The notes beneath the pieces are model-generated. The model was given only the letters and a program-made list of their open reading frames with translations, did no database searches and was not told where the DNA came from. From contig NC_090148.1 in NCBI RefSeq assembly GCF_017916325.1, positions 237,001 through 301,000 of the forward strand: a stretch of 64,000 nt of DNA. The letters are read 5' to 3'. Position 1 is the first letter of the stretch. Each line of letters opens with the position of its first letter. The position numbers and the translations under genes were made by a program. The stretch is from Leishmania martiniquensis. Its lineage: Eukaryota; Euglenozoa; Kinetoplastea; Trypanosomatida; Trypanosomatidae. This document shows positions 57,701-64,000 of the stretch, one piece after another.

Positions 57701-58254
57701 GCCTCGTAGCCTTGTACGTTAAAGCGGAGCTCCTCTGCAAGGTACGATGTCGATACCGCCGGTACCGCTTCCAAGCTGGAGCGGTCACCTTGGCGCCTAT
57801 TCGACGACGATCGTGACCGACGACGGTGATGGTGATGGCTACCGGTGTGAGCACGCCTACTTAGTTTGGCCGCTTTCGCCACTGCTGCTGTAGCGTCTCT
57901 GATGCCAACAGGCACCTGCCCTTCTGCGAGGTCTATCATCACCTTGCGCCACTGCAGTGTGATGCCGGCGAGCAGGCGCGCTAGCAGTCGCGTTGTCTCA
58001 CGCTGTTCGCGCAACGCCGCCGCCATGGCGTTAGCTGAGACAGAAGGTGCAGCGCAGCCACCATGCCTCTTCTGCCCTCCATCCTCGCGAGGTCGGTGAG
58101 TCGCTCGTGTGACGGAGCTTTGGGGCCGCTGTAGGTGGTGGTCATTGTGCTGGCGCTCTAGCGACGCACCTTGCCTGAATGACTGCACTCGTGAGTCGCC
58201 ACGCGAGGTGGGCCTCGGGTGGCGACCGGGAGCCCTCCGTGTGTCGGCATCCAT
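54727..58254 (-). CDS. Unrecognised low-complexity protein, Arg/His/Ser-rich
   Basis: The 1175-residue protein matches no family known to me. It is Arg/His/Ser-rich in the first 450 residues, including a His/Arg run HHHHRRRSRSSSNRR. Two short helical islands stand out: MAAALREQRETTRLLARLLA with GITLQWRKVMIDLAEGQ (about 75-115), and VIIRGMRQVREVLSAMAAAN (about 330-350). Around residues 660-690 is a third, MRIAMAHDSHLFSILRDHYE followed by RLRQLERESK, a likely short coiled coil. The rest is Ser/Ala/Pro-rich and probably disordered. The helical islands are the parts most likely to be conserved and to bind partners. The start is the first ATG. The amino-acid bias follows the gene's GC-rich codons but the frame is open for 3.5 kb on the cluster's strand, supporting it as a real gene. 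Confidence 0.72.
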   Translation of the reverse strand: MDADTRRAPGRHPRPTSRGDSRVQSFRQGASLERQHNDHHLQRPQSSVTRATHRPREDGGQKRHGGCAAPSVSANAMAAALREQRETTRLLARLLAGITLQWRKVMIDLAEGQVPVGIRDATAAVAKAAKLSRRAHTGSHHHHRRRSRSSSNRRQGDRSSLEAVPAVSTSYLAEELRFNVQGYEADRARSPSSPRPGEVHPYNCAGGPSASTLKSFLDETDQKERSASRTDTELRSVATSWDSLAPAIQWVPLLLYGGAAAPRDAGSDARCDSYERGRLDTSLYTRRSCRHTSTKGDESGDEGGYVGSSVCADGPLRRALLQGAAQSAEVIIRGMRQVREVLSAMAAANVIGDVGVHGHTRHGSHCGLHCSLDRHVCVSARSRSASSDAGADRSPSRTHRSRTRCQRTAHEEQARDSRHHPEPHKAQRRECSFTAPLDGARHGRRDHSDRRRRDEERGESSAIIFTRATPPSHSPSAGGAASAAASAGTLVYPAPPPSERVHIYPRMCKGGHRGGPSVDNGGSASVAPRAAVSPLHHQRYAAATTDAPAAAPLSHVRRKLDWRAANAATVAGVNAVDAPADESVVSAEALVASRGKSSTPASSAQLLEQHTVSSSTSSRLPPVCRHSSTAAADPRSTSEAYRTVLVHEEGEARMRIAMAHDSHLFSILRDHYERLRQLERESKPHALATTIETANGADESATTRGPAPVAALKAAAVEDVSHLTNFSSSTLSSSSLTAFAASAQAEMSREAHRSQPAQMPPTKSRACSLDWKGVPDEAPPPPSTSTTAAADAKLENSVLLPPPQRPRPAWKKSSTTSSRASASPSSAAASVVSRLPERRLLAHHKPPVVLDDSRTTGALSALSATAAAPAATASASVSALHPPVQGSQCFSLPPAQSPVSAHEALSAATVEEEDEEYAECTASVTPRVHRRPSHARSCPLLSPLDESAKAAAAQNAASNSYSTSTAVSTDSSSSSAAYRVVPERVEERVSSGTGAIAAELEETGDDGASMTGIFCEPSPLPGAKGNGAGLEEARDEVPLGPPPNGAAPRPVAVAVELFPGHVAHASAACAPLPRKPPISSPPPLPSVPGMNAVGNVVTVAANVAELVSAKDEADAVSFSSVSSFHGCSLESPIARGGTAADDEAASSAGTPVESYVGEPLDGGDSPPPACSAGRS

Positions 58255-60267
58255 TGCTGAGGTTCACGCTGAAGAGACGGGGGAGACTTGGATGGGAAGC
58301 ACCGCACATCCACGAGGCGCTGCGCGCTCAGCATGCCACCGTACCTCACCTCGACTAATGAACGAGCTGGCCAGTCACACCCTCGCGGACCTCAGCTAAC
58401 AGCCGACTGATCAGCAACAGCGCGAGGACTAGGGACGCTCCTGTCTATGTGTAGGCGTGCGAGGGTGGGTGAGGGAGGGGGGAGTAAGGGGAACTCAGCG
58501 CCTGTTTGTGCACCAGTTTACGCACGTATGTATCTAAGGTAGGGGTAAGGGTAAGGGGTGTAGAGGGGAGGGGGACGCGCCTATTCGCGGCTTCTCTCTT
58601 TGTCCGACGCTGCCTGTCCCAGTGTGAGAGATGCATGCGTGTATGCGGAGATAACGAGGAGGGAAGGGTGAGGGGTGTATGGGGAGGGTGTGTGGTTGAT
58701 CGGGCTCAGCTATGCAACACAGAGCTGTGCACGGAGCTGTGGGCGACACAGCCACGGGGCAGGCACATATGTGTCTTTTATTTGCGGCTGCTTGTGGAGG
58801 CCGCGTTTATCGCTCTCGCTCAATCGCTCGCCTTCCCTCTGCAGTTGCATGAAGACGCCGACGGGGCTATTTACCGTGCGCCGTGCGCGGGAGGCAACAG
58901 TGCTAATGCCATCGATTTGGTAGTCGCAGTGCGGGGCATGCGTTGGAGTTGGAACCACCAAAACACCGTCTCGTCTCCCTCGCCACCGACCACCATTTTT
59001 CGCGTTGCTGTTCTCTTTTGGCAAGGCGCACGTGCATACATCGGGCTGCGGCGGTGGGGCAGCGCCAGATGAAAGGGTGCCAGCGAGAGGCAAGTGTGGG
59101 AGAGGATGGGAGGGGGGAGGACGAGAGGAATAGCGGTGGCGCATGCGCAGTGACGGCACATGGGCATGGAGGACGGGGTGGGGTGGGGTAAGCACGCTGT
59201 GGGTCTCTTGACCGCTTGCTCGATGGACTCTCCCCCTCCACCCTCACTTTCCAATCACCGCAGCGCAGAGCGAAGCAACGCCGACGACCGAGAAAAGAGG
59301 TCTGGCCACCCATACGTGTACACACTCATCAGCGCCCTCTTGAGTGACATCATCGGACACTTCCGTCTCCCCCTCCCCGCTCTGCCTACACTTACAACAG
59401 GAGCGCACTCACGCCCGTTGCGGGTGCCCGAGTATGTAAGCGGGCTGGTGTTCGGAGAAAAAGAGGTGGAGAGGAGGAGGACATGAGCACAAGAGCTTGC
59501 GGTGCCCATTCAGGAGAGAGGGTGACGAGACAAGGCCGCAAACGAGTCCAAACAGAGCTTTATACATCTTTAATGAAAGGGGAGAGCGGAAACACAGAGA
59601 GAGAGGCGAGGGCAGACCCCCTGTCTCTCTCAGAAGGAGTGGCGTGGGCGGAGGTGGCGTGGTGAAAAAGCCAAGGCGGCGGTGAGATGCTGCCAAGGGC
59701 AACAGCTGCGCTGCAGAAAGGGCATGCACCCGGGGTGGGGGTGGGGGGCTGAGTAAGAGGCGGAAGTTGGCGCGCAGTCATGCGTGCATACACACACACA
59801 CACACACAGAGGCACTCATACATACAGGAAGTGGAAGGGGGTGGGTGGGAAGGCGTAAAGACAAGTCACGAGGAGTGGAAGAAACAGAGCATGGCCAGGC
59901 AGCCGTACATTACATTGATAGCGGAACAGATGCGCATACACACACACGCACACACAAAGCACAAACACACGAGCACGACGGAGAGACGCGCGTATCAACG
60001 CAGCTGGAGGCTGCTGGTGCCACCACGGAAGTGAAGGCCCTCTCTCCCAACTCATCCCCTCACCCTCCCTCGCAAAGGAGGCCATTAGGCAGGGGATTAG
60101 CTGTCGGTTCGTGCGTAGAAGAAAATAAAAAGCGAGACCGCTTCGAGAAGAGGGGGGACGGGGAGAGTGTGCCAGCGATACCCCAAAAAAAGAATGGCAG
60201 GCGCTGGCGACTTTAGTGTAAAGAAGAAAGCCTCGACCCTCCCCCTGCGGTGCATCCATCGACAAGG
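58255..60267. other. Long intergenic region (2.0 kb)
   Basis: It should hold the leader of the 1175-residue protein and the 3' UTR of the 741-residue protein. GT/CA simple sequence lies at 59790-59808 and 59936-59955. Pyrimidine-rich sequence on the coding strand lies near 58455-58480, 58560-58575 and 59460-59482. Short GGGTAA-like steps at 58540-58558 are not a telomeric array. No gene was recognised. Confidence 0.75.
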
Positions 60268-62493
60268 TCATACAAAGGCGCTCGGGTTAGACCGCAGCGT
60301 CGGCTGAGGTGTGTAGTTGAGGCGCGATATGGCAGGGAGGGCCGCCGCTGCGGCTACGGAGCCGACCGGCATCCGCACCACCGCAGTCGCTGCTGAGCAG
60401 TTGATCTGCGCCGGACTCCTCTCCCTCGCTCTCTCAGCGGTGGGAGAGGGCGGCGCGGTGGTCATCGTTTTCGCTGCTGCGCTGCCTCGGGCTCCCGGCG
60501 CACTGCCCGACGCGACGGTGATGGCGGGCACTGCTCGCATCTGGCCCATAACGCTCTCCAGTGCATTCGGTGCTGTGGCCAGTGACCCAGCATGGTGCGA
60601 GCGATGCCCAGAGGCGGAGAGGGTCGACGACGCCGGCAGGCCCGCTGCGGGCACGGACTGCCCACATTGCTCTACTGCTGTACCTGCCGTTTCTGTCGAG
60701 ACCATCGCCTTCCGTATGGCCGGTGGCACCTCCTCCCACTGCAGCTTGCCGACCTCGATGTCTCGCTCAATGTCCTGAACCAGGGCACCGCGGGGCCCTG
60801 CAGCACCACAAAGGTACCGCTGCGGCTGATCCGCCATTACTTCCTCGATCGTGCGCGGGTGGGGGCACTGCGTGACGTGCAGTCGTCCCAGGTCCAGTGA
60901 CTTTGCCGTACGCAGTGAGCTGGAGCTCTTCTGAGTCGCTGCATGCTGCTGATCAACCTGGCCCGACGAGCTTGATGCTGCTCTCGCTGGTCCAGCCATA
61001 CGCGTGCGTCGATGCGCCGTACCATTGTAGGTGATGCTGCCGTTGAGCAAGGAGTACTGCCGCTGCGAGGCGGTGAAGGGGAAGACGCTCCCACGGGTCT
61101 CAGCAAACGAGCGAGGCGGGGCCCCGTGAGGGTGGCGCCGGTGCAGCGCCGTCGTTGCGCTGCCGTTATCCCCCGCGGAACGCGGCGCTATCGCGGCGAA
61201 GCGGGTACCGTCGCCGAAGCTGTAGAGGTGGTTGTACTGGAGCGTGATCGTGCCGGGCGCTGGGTCGTGGGGGACGTAGAAGCCTTTGCTATTGTGGTTG
61301 TAGAAGACGTAATCGTGCTGCTCCTCTGCCGTCTTGCCGCGTCGAGGATCTCGGCGGCGCTGTCGACGCAACAGGTTGAGCTCCGATAGGTTTGCCTCAT
61401 CCAACATGTCCCTTTCGCGGCGGAGGTTGGTGCTGCTCGTGGCAGTACCGTTGAAAGTATCTGACATCTGACTTCGCGCCGCCGAGAGGGGGGATCGCGT
61501 TGAGAGGTGGGTGTGGCGAGTCGGGGAAGTGGACGCCGCCGCCGATCTCGGGGACCGCCGGAGCTCGGACTCCGCCCTAGCCGCAATACCGTCGTCGGTA
61601 GAGGTGTGGCTAATGTGATGCCGACTGAATCCCTTGAGAGTGTTGCGCGGTACCGGACCGACGGTGGGCCTGTTGCCGTGGAAGGTGTCCTCGAGCACGA
61701 TGGGTGACATGTGGTCGGTCGAGAGCAGGTAGCGCGAGTAGGAGCCAATGTCCATCCTGTTCACGTGGCTGTTCTCATGACCGCGGCGGAAGACGGCGAG
61801 GCCGGTGCTGGGGGTCAGCGACGCAGCGGCGATAGCGATGCGCTCCTCTTCCGGTAGGTCGTACAAGCCATCTACATTGGTGAAGGTCGCGTAGGGCGAC
61901 ATGGAAGTGGCGGACGGTGTCCCCTCGCGATGCAGCACCGCAGCGAGCCGCTGTTCCTGTGGAGCTTTTCGCTGAGGGATTTGTTGCGGCGGCGGCTCTA
62001 CTGCAGAAGGCGCAGAGGTTACTGTGACAGTGTCAGCACCCCGAGGAAGGCCAGCATCAGTCACAGGTACGACGGGTGTTGGCTCCGCCTCCATACTTCG
62101 GTCTAATGGGACTTCGCCACTTCCCCCTTTGCGCCCGTCAACGCCAATTTGAACTGCGTGGGAGGCGTCGCCGATCGTCGCATTTATTTGGACGCTGCCT
62201 TCACCTGCTGACGCAGCGGCGCTGCCATGCTCCCCCCCACAAGGCGCCGCGGGACTATCCTCTACTGCAGGATCGGCGGCATGCAATGAACCAGGCAACT
62301 CCGCCGGCACTTGTGCTGTCACAGCCACGGCGCCGCTATCTTCGGCTGCGTCTGCGCCGTTGCTGGCATGCAGCTCCTGCGCTTCCGCTGCGTGCGCCTC
62401 CTCCGTTGGGGCTACGGCGACATCGACGTCGGTGTCGGCGTCGGGCGCCGCTGCCGCCTCTCCCATTTCGCGGGAATCGTCCTCGGAGACCAT
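60268..62493 (-). CDS. Unrecognised protein with acidic N-terminus
   Basis: The 741-residue protein is not recognised. The first 170 residues are acidic and Ala-rich (SEDDSREMGEAAAAPDADTD) and probably disordered. A more ordered region from about 190 contains MSPYATFTNVDGLYDLPEEE with RIAIAAASL, then RRGHENSHVNRMDIGSYSRY and LVLEDTFHGNRPTVGP-like sequence ending KGFSRHHISH. A second block reads HDYVFYNHNSKGFYVPHDPA with TITLQYNHLYSFGDGTRF, and a third RTIEEVMADQPQRYLCGAAG. The Tyr/His/Gly-rich short blocks repeat the theme of a short motif followed by linker, as in microtubule-associated or scaffold proteins, but no repeat unit is clear. The start is the first ATG after a leader, and translation ends LRSNPSAFV. 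Confidence 0.72.
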   Translation of the reverse strand: MVSEDDSREMGEAAAAPDADTDVDVAVAPTEEAHAAEAQELHASNGADAAEDSGAVAVTAQVPAELPGSLHAADPAVEDSPAAPCGGEHGSAAASAGEGSVQINATIGDASHAVQIGVDGRKGGSGEVPLDRSMEAEPTPVVPVTDAGLPRGADTVTVTSAPSAVEPPPQQIPQRKAPQEQRLAAVLHREGTPSATSMSPYATFTNVDGLYDLPEEERIAIAAASLTPSTGLAVFRRGHENSHVNRMDIGSYSRYLLSTDHMSPIVLEDTFHGNRPTVGPVPRNTLKGFSRHHISHTSTDDGIAARAESELRRSPRSAAASTSPTRHTHLSTRSPLSAARSQMSDTFNGTATSSTNLRRERDMLDEANLSELNLLRRQRRRDPRRGKTAEEQHDYVFYNHNSKGFYVPHDPAPGTITLQYNHLYSFGDGTRFAAIAPRSAGDNGSATTALHRRHPHGAPPRSFAETRGSVFPFTASQRQYSLLNGSITYNGTAHRRTRMAGPARAASSSSGQVDQQHAATQKSSSSLRTAKSLDLGRLHVTQCPHPRTIEEVMADQPQRYLCGAAGPRGALVQDIERDIEVGKLQWEEVPPAIRKAMVSTETAGTAVEQCGQSVPAAGLPASSTLSASGHRSHHAGSLATAPNALESVMGQMRAVPAITVASGSAPGARGSAAAKTMTTAPPSPTAERARERSPAQINCSAATAVVRMPVGSVAAAAALPAISRLNYTPQPTLRSNPSAFV

Positions 62494-63482
62494 CGTCGTC
62501 CTTCTGCGCTGGCGGCGATTCTAGTGTCTGATGTAACGGGTGTAACACAGCTTTGTGTGAATGTGTGATTGTGTGTCAGTGCTTGACGGATCAAAGAGAG
62601 AGAGGCAACCAAACACACGCAAAAAAGGGTTGACGAGTTGAGGTGAGCAGCAGCGGGGCAACAGGGACGGAGGGTGTGTGTGCGGGGAAGTGAGGCAAAG
62701 AGGAGCAGCTGAGCGAAGCGCTGAAGGCTTCTTCTCGGCTACGCTCCGCGTCTTCTCCATTGCCCCACCTCCTCTCTTCTTTCTCCCGAATTCACGACGT
62801 CGTGCGCGTACACGAGACGCTCCGCCTGCCTTTTCTCCATGGAGACTCAGGCTTCTGACATGAGCTGCAGCATTGACACCGATCGAGTTCATCCGCCCAA
62901 TATCGGTCGAGAGGTGCAGAAGCCAACCGTACAAAGAGAAAAGAGGCGCACATGTGTGTGCGTGGCGGTGGTGAGGAAGTCTCCCCCCCTCCCCACCCTC
63001 TCACCACGCAGACATGCAAGGGAGAAAGAGAGAGGCCGTCAAGCAACAGTGGTGGTGACCGAGGAGGCGCTTCCGGCGGTAGCGCGGGTGTTGGGGTGTG
63101 GTGGTGGTGGTGGTGGAGCAGAGGGAGTGGGGGCGGTGTACTGTGGTTTACATGGGTCGCTGCGGAGCAGCGAAAAAGAGGGAAGAGAAGCAGCTCTGAC
63201 ACACCGAGCAGATGTTGAGCTTTGGTGAGAGGGGACGGGGGGAGAGGGAGGGAGGGGGGGCGGTGGAACGCTGTGGCAACTGCGCACACCAACACCAATG
63301 CACCACCACGCAGCGGGAGTGGGACTGGGGGAGGAGGAGGGGAGAGGGAAAGGAAAGGGGGAAGGGGGGCGGAGGCGAGCGTGAAGGGGCGCCCGTGTCG
63401 TTGCGCACGGCCACCGGTGCCCGTCCCTGCGAGCAGCTCGGCGGAGTACCGCAGAGGCAGGGCTTCGCCTTTCGGCTTCGTG
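62494..63482. other. Intergenic region upstream of the 741-residue protein gene
   Basis: Purine- and G-rich on plus near 63225-63260 and 63325-63375, giving pyrimidine tracts on the coding strand, with GT-rich sequence near 62555-62580 and GGTGGT repeats near 63098-63118. No gene was recognised. Confidence 0.8.
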
Positions 63483-64000
63483 CTACCAGTGCGGCAGCTC
63501 CCGCACCGCCTGGATGTCCGCTGCCCGCGTGCGTGACGCGGCTGCTGCCGCCCTCTCGGCCTGCATCATTTGGCGGATGCGCTTATCGTGGTGGTACTGC
63601 GCCAAGGCTTCTGCCTCAGCCGCATTGCTGTGCCGCGACGGCATCCCTGGGCCGATGGCAGGCAGCGTCCAGCTGTCATGGTAGTCGGCGAGGGCCTTCG
63701 GCGGAGGCAGCCCTGTGAGCGGCGCTGCAGCTGAAATGATGGGCGCGCCTGCCTTGTGGTGGGGCCGCAGGTGCCGCCTGCGCGTTCGACCGTCCGCTGC
63801 CGTCGTGGTCGCTGAGGAAGGCACCGCGTGCGGTTCGGATGAGGGTCCGGCAACACCGCCGTCGTTCTCCCTTCCCGTCCTGATCCACATGCTCAGTTCC
63901 TCCAGCGTGTGATCAGGTGGCTGGGCCACCTGTGCCTTGCGACCACGTGCGTGCTGCCGCAGCGCCTCCTCTTCACGCCGCCTCCATGCCTCCTCGGCAT
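63483..64000 (-). CDS. 3' part of an unrecognised gene running off the right edge
   Basis: The frame is open on the minus strand from the window edge to the stop at 63483. The 172 visible residues are the C-terminal part of a longer protein. Just inside the edge the sequence is a charged helix (EEAWRRREEEALRQHARGRK), then TLEELSMWIRTGRE, a Ser/Ala/Thr linker and RTRRRHLRPHHKAGAPIISA. It continues with YHDSWTLPAIGPGMPS and a final helix EAEALAQYHHDKRIRQMMQA, ending RELPHW. An in-frame GTG at 63929 is not a credible start because the frame continues upstream without a stop. No family was recognised. Confidence 0.72.
   Translation of the reverse strand, partial: AEEAWRRREEEALRQHARGRKAQVAQPPDHTLEELSMWIRTGRENDGGVAGPSSEPHAVPSSATTTAADGRTRRRHLRPHHKAGAPIISAAAPLTGLPPPKALADYHDSWTLPAIGPGMPSRHSNAAEAEALAQYHHDKRIRQMMQAERAAAAASRTRAADIQAVRELPHW

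Noticed and set aside
58540..58558. Telomere-like GGGTAAGGGTAAGGGG steps
   Set aside because: Only two to three imperfect units; they do not match the TTAGGG register and there is no array.
63483..63929. A complete 148-codon gene at the right end
   Set aside because: Its apparent start is an in-frame GTG, and the frame stays open to the window edge, so it is the 3' part of a longer gene.

Overview
The window is nuclear DNA of a trypanosomatid protist, most probably a Leishmania-group species. The evidence is GC-rich, intronless protein genes, almost all on one strand; intergenic spaces of 0.3-2.7 kb full of pyrimidine tracts, (CA)n and (TA)n; alanine-, serine- and glutamine-rich inserts inside otherwise conserved proteins; and two copies of a repeat that looks like the Leishmania SIDER retroposon remnant. 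No gene here has a bacterial-type promoter or ribosome binding site. Expression should follow the trypanosomatid pattern of polycistronic transcription resolved by spliced-leader trans-splicing and polyadenylation.

Layout: one plus-strand gene, a kinesin with its motor at the C-terminus, enters from the left edge and ends at 2538. A 1.3 kb convergent strand-switch region (2539-3862) follows, carrying a SIDER-like element and a 24-bp tandem repeat. From 3863 to the right edge every gene lies on the minus strand, as the distal part of one directional cluster transcribed from right to left. In coordinate order these are: an ArfGAP2/3-like protein; a PTGR3/ZADH2-like oxidoreductase; a ubiquitin-like-domain protein; an anoctamin (TMEM16) membrane protein; a small protein with a mitochondrial-type N-terminus; a giant C2CD5-family C2 protein; a dual-specificity phosphatase; a divergent MAP-kinase-like kinase with a TDY motif; CTU2/NCS2 of tRNA thiolation; a small, probably organellar protein with a 27-bp internal repeat; a 2605-residue low-complexity protein; an SDHAF3/ACN9-like LYR protein; three large unrecognised proteins (1194, 1175 and 741 aa); and the 3' part of one more gene leaving the right edge.

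Neighbouring genes do not form a pathway, as is normal for trypanosomatid clusters. Loose themes are membrane traffic and membrane lipid or ion function (ArfGAP, C2CD5-like, anoctamin), phospho-signalling (kinase and phosphatase next to each other), and organelle assembly (SDHAF3-like and two other proteins with mitochondrial-type N-termini).

Starts were set at the first in-frame ATG consistent with the conserved domain. Several longer open frames begin only at GTG, TTG or in pyrimidine-rich leader sequence and were trimmed. I saw no tRNA, rRNA, CRISPR array, intact transposon or virus. Family calls rest on motifs and by-eye comparison with remembered family sequences; no database search was run.
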